Source: an uncultured Chloroflexota bacterium (GTDB lineage: Bacteria; Chloroflexota; Anaerolineae; Aggregatilineales; Phototrophicaceae). From it: a stretch of 22,531 bases of DNA. Under the pieces are notes generated by a model. The model was not told the origin of the DNA. It saw only the letters and a list, made by a program, of their open reading frames with translations, and searched no databases. The position numbers and the translations under genes are program-made. Below are positions 1-7,596 of the stretch, piece after piece. Positions within the stretch are counted from its first letter, which is position 1. Each line of letters starts with the position of its first letter. The stretch covers positions 1 to 22,531 of the forward strand of contig CALJKV010000117.1 of NCBI GenBank assembly GCA_937974245.1, read 5' to 3'.

Positions 1-3000
1 GACGTTCTGTGAAGCCTCTTAGCGTGCGTTTTCGTCCTTTTGCTACGAATTGACCTGATAGGGGCAGCACACACAACCCGAAACCCTCGATTGCTGTACC
101 AGTAGTACGGACCATTCCAGTCACGGGACGCGGCGCGGGCATCGTAATCAAGAACGAGCCACGAACCCCCGCGCACAACCCGCGCGTCGTTGCTGTCGTC
201 TAATTCCGTCACCTCTGGATGGCCGTACTTGTTCAAGCACCACTCCCATACGTTCCCGCTCATATCCTGTACCCCATACGGCGAGGCTCCATCCGGGAAC
301 AACCCCACCGCGCTCGTCTGCCCGATCCCCGTTGCATCCGTATTCCCTTTCCCCGCGTCAAACTCGTTCCCATACGGGTAGATGCGTCCATCCATCCCCC
401 GTGTGGCTTTCTCCCACTCCTGCTCCGTTGGCAAGCGCACCTCATAGCCCACTTTCGCACTCAGCCACCGGCAAAAGGCTACCGCTTGATACCAGCTCAC
501 CATTTCACGGGGATGATTAGCAAAGGGGAAATATTGACTTGCCATCTCCCTGACTGTATAAGTTGTGCCGTAGGCTTCGGCCTCTTCCGGCATCCCCACC
601 CACCAGGCATCATTCCTGAAACCATCTTCAGCATCCAGAAAGGCCTGGAACTGGATGAATGTAATTGGGTACTTCGCTATCCGGTACGCGGGCAGCGTCA
701 CTTCATGCTGTGGTGTTTCATCATCATCGGCCTGCGGGTCTTTCTCCTTGTCGCTCCCCATCAGGAATGGCCCGGCCGGGATCGTCTCCCACTCGATGTC
801 GGGCAGGCCGTCTTGCACGCCCACACCCCGGCGCGGGTCGCCCAGCAGCCCCAAGGCGCGTCCCATCTCCGCTCGCTCAACTGGTGGTAATGCCCCAACC
901 TGTACCAATTTCGCCAGCATCTGCCGTAACCGAGGCCGGTAGACTTCCTGCCAATCGTCTGCTTCCGGCAGCTCATCCAGCACCAGCCGTGCCGCGTAAT
1001 AAATGTTGTACCAGGTCGGATTACCGGCCTTATCCGGCAAAACCGCCTCTTTCCCCGGCAGCAACCCTTTCACCAGCGCCCACAGGTCGCCTTTGTTCCG
1101 CCGCACTGCTTCCGGCAGCAGCTCCATCACGTTCCGCCACAACCCCGGCTGCTCCCGCACGCAGGCTAGGATTTGCGCCGGGTAGCGTTCCCCCTGCGCC
1201 AGGTAGCAGGCTGCCAGGTGTTCCTGAAAACTCCGGTGCGCGAACTGGAACTGTTCCGGCGCACGCTCATACATCACACCTGCCCGTTGTGCCAGCGCTT
1301 CAATCAGCAGATCGTAGTCTATTCCCCGTATCTCCAGATCGCGCCGCACGATGGTCATCATCCGACCACTCTCGAATACCGCATCGTCCTTGTCACCCTG
1401 TTCGCTGTGTACCTGATATGCCAGCGTCTCCAGTAACTGCCGGAGCTGCCCCTCACTCAGCCCAATCACCTCCACCAGCGACCGGTTTTTTCCATAGTCC
1501 TTGCGCGTCCAGCGTTCGACCAGCATCTCCACCGCCCGCCGGTAGATTGCGCCTTTCGTCACTGGCAGCCGTTCCGTTACCGGCTGCGTGTGGCTGTTCA
1601 GCCAGATCGCCGCCATCAATGTGAAGAACAATGGATTGCGCCGCAGACTCTCCGGCACTTTGGCGATTTGTTCCTTGAAGTGTCCCGCCTCCTGTTCTGC
1701 GCCTTCCATCCCCAGCACCACCCGGAACAGCCGCAGCGCCAGTTCTTCCAGACGATCCGGGTCGAGTGCCGCCAGTTTGACATGCCCAAATTCTTCTAGC
1801 TGCCAATCCTCAGCGAAATACGCATACGGGCGTGAAGTCACCAGGATGCGACACTGCGGATACTGTCCCCGCAGTAGGTGTACCAGCGCCTTCATCTGTT
1901 CCCGCCGCGCCTTCGTCTCCGCTTCCGGCACTTCGTCCAGCCCGTCCAGGAAGAACATCACGTCGCCTTCGTTCATCTGCTCACGTAAGGCTTTAAGGTG
2001 GCCTGCATCCAGGCCATACGGCGCGAGATGCTCGGTCTCCAGGTAGGCGAACAGCTTGTCCAGCGTGACTTCATCTTCTGTGCCGGGAAACGCCGTCCGC
2101 ACCAGCGCCCGCAGTTCGATGAACACCGGCGTATAGGCCGGCAGCGGCCAGAAGCCCAGTTTATTCACGTCCGCCTCAGATTCGTCACCTTCGGCCAGAC
2201 AATCCCCCGCCAGACACAACGCCAGATGCTTCATCAGCGTGCTTTTCCCGCTGCCGGGGTCACCCGTGATAACCAGATGAGACATCAATGCTGGTGCGGT
2301 CTCCGACTCGATACGATTCCAGTAGTAAGTGCCGTCTTCTAGCGACTCACGCTCCTTATCTTCTTTCTTCGCCTGTTCTTCCGCGTGCTTCTGGCGATAT
2401 GCAATCCACCCCTCCTGCAACTGCTCAATCCAGGCGGGCAGGGCATCTCCCTGGGGCGCGAACCCGTTCAGCGCTTTCGGCTGCTGGCGCTCCGGCGTCT
2501 CGTTCGCGTCCTGGCGTGGGGCATCCTGGTCACGCAGCCACCAATCCCGGTATTCGCCATCCTTCACCTCAATGTTGAAGCTCACACCCAGCTTGAGCGG
2601 CACATACACGTCCATCAGCTTCACCGCTTGGCGTGGTGCGGCATCCAGCAGGTAACTCAGACTGACCGAGCCATAGCGCGTGTACAACGTCCGCAGGTAC
2701 GTCCGGTGCTGTTCCCGGTAGGCTGGGTCGAGCAACCGACGGTCTCGCGCCAGCACCTGCGGCAGGTCGGTGAGCAGCTTCTCCCAGGCGAAACGGTCAT
2801 CGTGGTTGCCCACAAAGTCAATGTAATTCAGATGTTCCACGCCCAACCTGAGCAGATCATCATTCGACACCTTCTTGATTTGCAGCGGCAGGATTTTGCG
2901 GCCTACGCTCCTGGCATAGTCCACTTCTTCTTTGACCTGTGCCGACGCGCAGGCATCCGGCGTCAGCAGCAGCAGCACCACATCGGCCTTATCAATCCCT

Positions 3001-3149
3001 TTGCGAATTTCCGCCCGCCAGTCTTCGCCGCCGGGGATACTCACCGCGTCAATCCAGATGTCGTAGTGGTACTTTCGTTTCAGGCGGTCGGTGATTTTGG
3101 TGACCGCTACTTTGTCGTCGCGTTTGTAGGAGGTAAAGAGCGTAGGCAT
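1..3149 (-). CDS. TIR-NACHT-FGE-like STAND sensor protein (C-terminus runs off left edge)
   Basis: One minus-strand frame is open from the ATG at 3149 to the window edge, about 1049 codons without a stop. Residues 1-115 are a TIR domain: 'FTSYKRDD' near residue 5, 'WIDAVSIPGGEDW' at 32-44, and a Glu in 'QVKEEV' (about E75) at the place of the TIR NADase catalytic Glu. A NACHT NTPase follows, with Walker A GDPGSGKST at 296-304, the NACHT-type Walker B 'FFLDGLDEV' at 399-407, and the C-terminal NACHT motif 'FAHRSFQEHLAA' near 635-646. Residues 790-1030 are an FGE-sulfatase-type domain ('IPAGPFLMGS', 'GNVWEW' near 965-970, 'RGGSW' ending at W997, 'GFRVV' at 1022-1026). The cysteine pair of true formylglycine enzymes is not visible, so this is probably a C-type-lectin-like binding domain. 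Family knowledge suggests ligand sensing by the FGE part, NACHT oligomerisation and TIR NAD cleavage. An AGGA-type ribosome site precedes the ATG. A basic tail continues beyond GFRVV to the edge. Confidence 0.93.
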   Translation of the reverse strand, partial: MPTLFTSYKRDDKVAVTKITDRLKRKYHYDIWIDAVSIPGGEDWRAEIRKGIDKADVVLLLLTPDACASAQVKEEVDYARSVGRKILPLQIKKVSNDDLLRLGVEHLNYIDFVGNHDDRFAWEKLLTDLPQVLARDRRLLDPAYREQHRTYLRTLYTRYGSVSLSYLLDAAPRQAVKLMDVYVPLKLGVSFNIEVKDGEYRDWWLRDQDAPRQDANETPERQQPKALNGFAPQGDALPAWIEQLQEGWIAYRQKHAEEQAKKEDKERESLEDGTYYWNRIESETAPALMSHLVITGDPGSGKSTLMKHLALCLAGDCLAEGDESEADVNKLGFWPLPAYTPVFIELRALVRTAFPGTEDEVTLDKLFAYLETEHLAPYGLDAGHLKALREQMNEGDVMFFLDGLDEVPEAETKARREQMKALVHLLRGQYPQCRILVTSRPYAYFAEDWQLEEFGHVKLAALDPDRLEELALRLFRVVLGMEGAEQEAGHFKEQIAKVPESLRRNPLFFTLMAAIWLNSHTQPVTERLPVTKGAIYRRAVEMLVERWTRKDYGKNRSLVEVIGLSEGQLRQLLETLAYQVHSEQGDKDDAVFESGRMMTIVRRDLEIRGIDYDLLIEALAQRAGVMYERAPEQFQFAHRSFQEHLAACYLAQGERYPAQILACVREQPGLWRNVMELLPEAVRRNKGDLWALVKGLLPGKEAVLPDKAGNPTWYNIYYAARLVLDELPEADDWQEVYRPRLRQMLAKLVQVGALPPVERAEMGRALGLLGDPRRGVGVQDGLPDIEWETIPAGPFLMGSDKEKDPQADDDETPQHEVTLPAYRIAKYPITFIQFQAFLDAEDGFRNDAWWVGMPEEAEAYGTTYTVREMASQYFPFANHPREMVSWYQAVAFCRWLSAKVGYEVRLPTEQEWEKATRGMDGRIYPYGNEFDAGKGNTDATGIGQTSAVGLFPDGASPYGVQDMSGNVWEWCLNKYGHPEVTELDDSNDARVVRGGSWLVLDYDARAASRDWNGPYYWYSNRGFRVVCAAPIRSIRSKRTKTHAKRLHRT
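87..158 (-). other. Candidate DGR-type variable region in the FGE-like domain
   Basis: Between the fixed 'RGGSW' and 'GFRVV' blocks the residues follow the layout of diversity-generating-retroelement targets with an FGE fold: a 7-residue run, 'RAA', one residue, R, four residues, P, then six residues, R. The first run is encoded CTC GTT CTT GAT TAC GAT GCC. Sixteen candidate variable codons (residues 998-1004, 1008, 1010, 1012-1013, 1015-1016, 1018-1020) all end in C or T, as expected if the template codons were AAC or AAT mutated at the two adenines. TGG at residue 1017 could derive from AGG by the same rule. No template repeat or reverse transcriptase lies inside the window, and any would have to be to the left. 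Confidence 0.45.
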
Positions 3150-3273
3150 GGGTATCCGTCCTGCGTGTGTGGTGTCGTGATTAATTGAGCAAATTGTAGC
3201 CTGAATGATGGAGACTGGCGACAGGGTAGGGGCGTCAATGGCGAGGGAAATACAGCTACAACACCCAGTATAG

Positions 3274-3299
3274 CGTCGCATAAATCCAATAATGCGACG
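3274..3299 (-). promoter_or_regulatory. 8-bp inverted repeat next to a -10-like box upstream of the TIR-NACHT gene
   Basis: The perfect arms CGTCGCAT (3274-3281) and ATGCGACG (3292-3299) are separated by 10 bases. Reading leftward, the repeat is immediately followed by TATACT (3267-3272), a 5/6 match to a sigma70 -10 box. No good -35 box sits 16-18 bases upstream. There is no T-run, so an operator or promoter element for the gene starting at 3149 is likelier than a terminator. The remaining 3150-3447 intergenic sequence shows no gene that I can support. Confidence 0.3.
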
Positions 3300-3447
3300 T
3301 GATTGAATTGCGCCGATGAAGACTTAATCCGTAAGTTAATGAAGGGCTACCGGATTTCGACTATATATTATTATCTTGCAACATCTTCGTGATTAATATT
3401 GCTTAACAAAGCTGCGGGCTAGAACACGCCCGCTACCTGTACCCCCT

Positions 3448-4515
3448 TTAGTCCGCTGCTCTTTCAACGGAAACGCTAAAGACAATCTCATAATCGTGGG
3501 GAGTGTCGAATTGACGACCGGTAAAGTGTAGTTCGTTATCTACAGTGAAGAGGTCGACCGATTCGCTCGGGTCTAGGTGAAACTCGAAGGACTCGCGTCC
3601 TAGCTGACGCGGAGACCCCAAATCGGTCTCCAGTCCAACAAATACCAGTGCGACTGTCTCTCCGCATTCCATAACGCGGGTCACACTGCCAATGTTACGG
3701 AAGGTGTCGCCATCATAAGCATCGGCTGCCCATTCTACACCATATTCGTAGTTAGTTCCGATGTCCAGATTGTCGCCGTCGACACGGGCTACAACAAAGA
3801 GTATCACAGCTTCGTCGCCACCTGTGGATAGAATGGTATTAGCTTCGACCGAGTCAACAATCGTTACGGATTGGACTTCAAGGACGATTTCGACCTGGTC
3901 GTCTTCGTTGGCACAAATATCTTCCAGTGAAAGCAGTTCCTTCTCTACGGGTATGGCAGTGGGTCCGGGCGTAGGGGCAACAAATTCATCCGGCGCCGGA
4001 CTAATCTCTTCAACAGCGACCCATAAGGTCATAAAGTCGAGATCACCGCCAGTGTTCTCTAGCTCGGAACACTGATTTGTTATGACCTGAGCATCGTTGC
4101 AACCGGGCATGGGTGGGGCGTAGTCCGGCACAAAATCATATTCAAAAGTAATTTCATATTCGGCTGATTCATAGAAGATCACATTATTGTCTTCATCCGG
4201 GGACCACCGACCGCCGGTGATGACAATACCAGTACATAACTCACAATCGAAATAGACAACCTGTCCGGCGTCACCAAACATTGAGCAGGAAAGCTCGCCA
4301 TCCGTTTCTACTTGCTCAACCTCGGTCCAAGAGCCACCTGACAGGCGTATAACACAGTTCTGGGCAGCAGTCGGGGCAGGTGACCAGACTGCAATCATGC
4401 TTAGGATGGTGACACAGGCAAGACTGAGTTGGATTGCTCCGCGAAATCTGATTTTGGCCGTACCAAGGAGCAGCAGGATGGGCTGGTGGATATTGCTTTG
4501 ATTCCTTGACCACAT
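3448..4515 (-). CDS. Secreted protein of unknown function
   Basis: This encodes 355 residues from the ATG at 4515. That start is chosen because GAGAGGAA lies 7-8 bases upstream. The frame stays open to an ATG at 4644, but that start would overlap the upstream gene and lacks a ribosome site. Residues 27-48 are a hydrophobic segment followed by 'SPAPTAAQ', which fits a Sec signal peptide with an unusually long, basic N-region (about 26 residues). The mature part is acidic and cysteine-containing. A Pro/Thr-rich hinge ('PTPGPTAIP', 181-190) separates two parts: 53-175 and 191-355, both probably beta-rich. I do not recognise the family. It follows the beta-propeller gene by 52 bases on the same strand and is probably co-transcribed with it. 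Export across the cytoplasmic membrane is inferred from the signal only. Confidence 0.8.
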   Translation of the reverse strand: MWSRNQSNIHQPILLLLGTAKIRFRGAIQLSLACVTILSMIAVWSPAPTAAQNCVIRLSGGSWTEVEQVETDGELSCSMFGDAGQVVYFDCELCTGIVITGGRWSPDEDNNVIFYESAEYEITFEYDFVPDYAPPMPGCNDAQVITNQCSELENTGGDLDFMTLWVAVEEISPAPDEFVAPTPGPTAIPVEKELLSLEDICANEDDQVEIVLEVQSVTIVDSVEANTILSTGGDEAVILFVVARVDGDNLDIGTNYEYGVEWAADAYDGDTFRNIGSVTRVMECGETVALVFVGLETDLGSPRQLGRESFEFHLDPSESVDLFTVDNELHFTGRQFDTPHDYEIVFSVSVERAAD

Positions 4516-4567
4516 ATTAGGTTCCTCTCTAGGATTCTGAGTATGTGCGAAAACGATAGCACTATAG

Positions 4568-6964
4568 TTAGGGACTCTGGACATCAGGAAGCTGAGGACA
4601 ATCAGCGTCTGCTTCAACAACATCAGAACGCACCCATGCACCACTGGTCAAACGCCACCAAACAAACCCATCATCCCCTTGAGCCTGTCCATCAGCTTCA
4701 AAGGAAGTGTTGGGTTGAAGTTGACCCTGCCGCTCGAAATTCGTCCCTGGCCCACCTCGCATATTGACCGCTTGCGGCGCAGAAATTTGACAAGTTCCAC
4801 CATCTCCTGTGCTAGCCGAAGTATCTTCTGCTGTCGCTTGCACAGAAGTGTTCCCATCGCCTACAGCACTCGGATTGGGCTGGATAGCATATTCTCCCGC
4901 GGCAATTGCTGCTGCTGAGAGATCATAACGCCAGATGCGCGAGACGTCCTGATCCTGCCAAAGCGTTGTGAGTAACTCTTGCTCCGAATCCCAGATCACG
5001 GAATGTGGTCGTTCAGTGGTTGCGATAGATAACCTCACCTGTCCTGTTTGTAGGTTAGTGACCTGAATACTATCCCTGTGGACAGTCAAAGCCTCCGCTA
5101 GATCATGAGAGTAAATAGTCTCCCACGAGTCGTCAAAACTTGCATTTGTAGTCCTTGATCGTGAGCCAATGTCAAAAGTTTCGATGGTGTTGTAGCCGCC
5201 AATCAAGATTTTTTCTGTACCTATAAGCACACGGGTTCCCTCAAAAAATTCTGGAAGTCCTGGGACTACAGGTTCTCCAGTTGAGAGATCCCAAATAGAA
5301 GCATCCAGATAAATATATCGAGGATCCGTGCCAAAGATTAACGTGTCATCATCGAAATAGTCGGATGCAACAAACGACAGGGTATTTTCAGGTTCGTCTG
5401 CGATATTCCAGACTTCCCAACGATCCCGATCACCTCGAACTGCCAATACAGTGCCAGACTGATCAATCCCCATGTACGACGCATCTCTGACGTTGCCAAA
5501 TGCATAGAGCTGACTGCCTGTTGCTGCGTCCCATACGATTACATCACCGTCCGGTTCAGCTAAGCTTTGAGGGGGATCAGTCAACCTGAAGACGCGAGCA
5601 TAAATACGATTGCTGTCAGGGCTCCATATCAATTCGAGGATTCTGCCTGGAGAAGTCACCGTGAAAAGGGTGTCGCCATTTGATGTCCAAACTGCAACAA
5701 CATCACCATTTGTTGACAAAAACCGACTGCTGTCTGGACTCCAAACGATTTGAGGGTAGCTTGCCCCCAATACCTGAGTTGTTATTGCAGCGAACTCGAG
5801 GCCTGTTTCGAGGCTATAAACACGTATGTCGTTATGGGGAATTAACTGCGCCGCAAACCTTTGATTGGGGCTGACATAAACCTCCTGGTGACGTTGCTCA
5901 AGTTCCAGGAAAGGTTCAACTGCCGGTAGTGAAGTTGGTTGACCAATAATCTCCCTTTCATATGTCTGAGTAGCTGTACCTTCGGACTGTGTACTTGAAC
6001 TCTGGTTTTGTGGTCCTATCGCCACATCATGAATTGGATCGACTGATGTTACAGTATTGCGACCATCAACTGATTCCGGCAACCAACCGCCCAAAAACCC
6101 GGAGACGATGACATCATTCTTTCGTATGTGCCACCAAATGCTACCATCGACATTCACAGGACCATCAATAATGATGCCTGTGCCTTGTGGTTCAAGACGC
6201 CCCTTCACAAAGGCATCAAATCCAGGTTCCATATACAAGTCGATATTGTTTGTTTGATCAGGATTGAAAACCCTCGCCCCCAGTGGGTACGTCCCACCGG
6301 TGTCGATGTCGATCTGATCAACAGGGAAAGCCTCCAGAACTGGCAAGAATACCTCTTGCCGCCAGGTCTCGTGGTTGGCTTCTACGCTCCGTAGTTGTAC
6401 AGCTACCAACGCAGCTCTATCAATGGATATTGCTAGGCTTGTTTGCTCAACGGTTACTTCTCCTGAGCCAAGTGTAATCGGCTCTTCGACTAGCTCGAAA
6501 ATGAGCCACGTTCTATGTTCAGTTTCAAGAGTCTCAACGGCAAATGCCGCAACATTTGCGTAGCTACACTCTCCAAAGCGTGGCAAGGCATCTCGTGACT
6601 GTCTTGTCATTCTTCTAAAAGCTTCACAAATATCATTATCTCGCGGAAATAATTCAATGAAGTAATCGAGCGTAATTGTATCCTTCAAGTCGAATTGTCC
6701 ATAAAGATCGACGGGCGAGTACCTAAGATCAAACTCACCATCAAATAGCTTCACCCAGTTTTCAGGGATGCTTATAACGAAGTCTGAATACTGCGCCATT
6801 TGATCATCCACATCCAGTTTGATTGCTCGGTCGACAATATTGACTGGAAGAAAATCATCTATCTGTGGTGCGTCATCTTGCGCTCGGGTGACGACAGTTA
6901 CCATCATGATGAGGACAAGGGCTATGATTCTCTGCACAATCTTCTCGGTGACTCCGTGCTTCAT
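4568..6964 (-). CDS. Secreted beta-propeller protein with C-terminal SH3b domain
   Basis: This encodes 798 residues from the ATG at 6964, chosen because GGAGA lies about 7 bases upstream and a clean signal peptide begins there (hydrophobic 12-26, cut near 'TRAQ-DD'). The longer frame to 7108 would overlap the neighbouring SH3b remnant. Residues 35-215 form a first domain of unknown type. Residues 225-297 look SH3-like ('SIWWHIRKN...GWLPES'). Residues 350-690 carry WD40/TolB-style blades: 'IVWSPDSSRF' at 406-415, 'LIWSPDSNRIY' at 445-455, and blade-ending 'VIVWDAATG'. After a Ser/Thr-rich linker, 725-790 is a bacterial SH3b domain with 'VNMRGGPGTNF' and 'WVRSDVV'. These folds bind proteins or glycans, so an extracellular or cell-wall binding role is likely. 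No enzyme motif is visible. The lower GC sets it apart from the recombinase to its right. Confidence 0.85.
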   Translation of the reverse strand: MKHGVTEKIVQRIIALVLIMMVTVVTRAQDDAPQIDDFLPVNIVDRAIKLDVDDQMAQYSDFVISIPENWVKLFDGEFDLRYSPVDLYGQFDLKDTITLDYFIELFPRDNDICEAFRRMTRQSRDALPRFGECSYANVAAFAVETLETEHRTWLIFELVEEPITLGSGEVTVEQTSLAISIDRAALVAVQLRSVEANHETWRQEVFLPVLEAFPVDQIDIDTGGTYPLGARVFNPDQTNNIDLYMEPGFDAFVKGRLEPQGTGIIIDGPVNVDGSIWWHIRKNDVIVSGFLGGWLPESVDGRNTVTSVDPIHDVAIGPQNQSSSTQSEGTATQTYEREIIGQPTSLPAVEPFLELEQRHQEVYVSPNQRFAAQLIPHNDIRVYSLETGLEFAAITTQVLGASYPQIVWSPDSSRFLSTNGDVVAVWTSNGDTLFTVTSPGRILELIWSPDSNRIYARVFRLTDPPQSLAEPDGDVIVWDAATGSQLYAFGNVRDASYMGIDQSGTVLAVRGDRDRWEVWNIADEPENTLSFVASDYFDDDTLIFGTDPRYIYLDASIWDLSTGEPVVPGLPEFFEGTRVLIGTEKILIGGYNTIETFDIGSRSRTTNASFDDSWETIYSHDLAEALTVHRDSIQVTNLQTGQVRLSIATTERPHSVIWDSEQELLTTLWQDQDVSRIWRYDLSAAAIAAGEYAIQPNPSAVGDGNTSVQATAEDTSASTGDGGTCQISAPQAVNMRGGPGTNFERQGQLQPNTSFEADGQAQGDDGFVWWRLTSGAWVRSDVVEADADCPQLPDVQSP

Positions 6965-7010
6965 CGACTTTCTCCATATGATAGTGAATGCAAAGGGTGT
7001 TGATGAATGG

Positions 7011-7259
7011 TTAGGCTGAAGGCAGATCTCCACAAACTGCACTTTCCTCGACAACGTCTGAGCGAACCCATTCGCCCGATTCCAAGTGCCACCATACGAG
7101 ACCATCACTTCCTATTGCTTGCTCATAAGCAGGGCGCTTGCTCCCTGCGGTTAGTTGTCCCGCAAGGTCAAAATCCATTCCTGGCCCACTTCGTAAATTA
7201 ACATTGTCGCTCGCAGAAATAGTACATATGCTTGTTACTTCGTTCGCCGACCCAGTCAA
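7011..7259 (-). pseudogene. Truncated SH3b-domain paralogue (3' remnant)
   Basis: The frame is open from 7289 to the stop at 7011 and encodes one SH3b domain ('VNLRSGPGMDF', 'VWWHLESGEWVRSDVVEE'). It aligns closely with the last 70 residues of the downstream beta-propeller protein, including Cys-x-Ile-Ser-Ala at the start and 'WVRSDVVE' near the end. There is no ATG: only TTG codons (7271, 7259) could start it, no ribosome site precedes them, and there is no signal peptide. The upstream boundary coincides with a large imperfect palindrome at 7274-7330. The simplest reading is the 3' end of a duplicated secreted gene whose 5' part was lost. A short functional SH3b protein from a TTG start cannot be excluded. 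Confidence 0.6.
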
Positions 7260-7273
7260 TTCGTTGGCAACGT

Positions 7274-7330
7274 GACCTTACACTCAGTCTAACGGACTTT
7301 TATGGTGTCCGCCAAACTGGGGTAAGGTCA
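7274..7330 (-). repeat. Long imperfect palindrome (hairpin-forming element)
   Basis: The outer arms TGACCTTAC (7274-7282) and GTAAGGTCA (7322-7330) are perfect. Inside them CAGT pairs with ACTG, and CGGAC pairs with GTCCG around a 9-base loop. The bases between the last two stems (CTAA versus CCAA) form G-U or A-U pairs in a minus-strand transcript, so an almost continuous stem of about 22 pairs is possible. No T-run follows, which argues against a simple terminator. It may be a small mobile palindrome, a recombination scar or a structured leader. Confidence 0.55.
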
Positions 7331-7353
7331 ACTTTAGGACAATACTAAAGTAA

Positions 7354-7395
7354 AAATATTATGTATAGTAAAAACGAAGAGTTTACATAATATTT
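7354..7395. repeat. 12-bp AT-only inverted repeat
   Basis: AAATATTATGTA (7354-7365) and TACATAATATTT (7384-7395) are perfect complements around an 18-base spacer. They lie in an AT-rich block between the minus-strand SH3b remnant and the plus-strand recombinase. A dimeric regulator site or a recombinase arm site would have this shape. The stem is too weak for a convincing terminator. The rest of 7400-7550 holds no gene that I can support. Confidence 0.45.
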
Positions 7396-7552
7396 CACAA
7401 TTTAACCATCTCAACTGTGCGTGTTGTCAATTGGGGCAAAGGCGGCGCAGTGCAGCTCGGTTAAGGGAGCCTAGCCGCGCCGGAAAACAGGGGGCCAATT
7501 CGGGGCGGATTTGACCTAGCAGAATCGTACATTGCGGGGTAAAATGACTACC

Positions 7553-7558
7553 TATAAT
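7553..7558 (+). promoter_or_regulatory. Candidate -10 box for the recombinase gene
   Basis: TATAAT is a perfect -10 match and would start transcription about 30 bases before the recombinase ATG. The upstream -35 is poor: TTGCGG at 15 bases spacing is the best candidate. There is no Shine-Dalgarno sequence between it and the ATG. Confidence 0.4.
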
Positions 7559-7580
7559 GGACGATATAGGTACTCATTTC

Positions 7581-7593
7581 CAGAACGGTTCTG
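7581..7593 (+). promoter_or_regulatory. Palindrome CAGAAC-G-GTTCTG just before the recombinase start codon
   Basis: Perfect 6-base arms surround a single base, ending three bases before the ATG at 7597, where a ribosome site would normally lie. An imperfect version (AGAA-ACGG-TTCT) sits immediately before the hsdM start codon on the other strand. This could be a repressor site or a leader hairpin. No regulator is identified. Confidence 0.3.
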
Positions 7594-7596
7594 ACC

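Noticed and set aside
219..3188. Several plus-strand open frames of 95-319 codons
   Set aside because: All lie opposite the continuous TIR-NACHT-FGE frame and show Pro/Arg/Ser-rich antisense composition.
4516..4644. Longer start for the secreted protein gene (ATG at 4644)
   Set aside because: It would overlap the end of the beta-propeller gene, has no ribosome site, and would bury the signal peptide more than 65 residues in.
7581..7593. LexA/SOS box
   Set aside because: GAAC and GTTC are separated by one base instead of the four or seven of known LexA sites, and no SOS gene is nearby.
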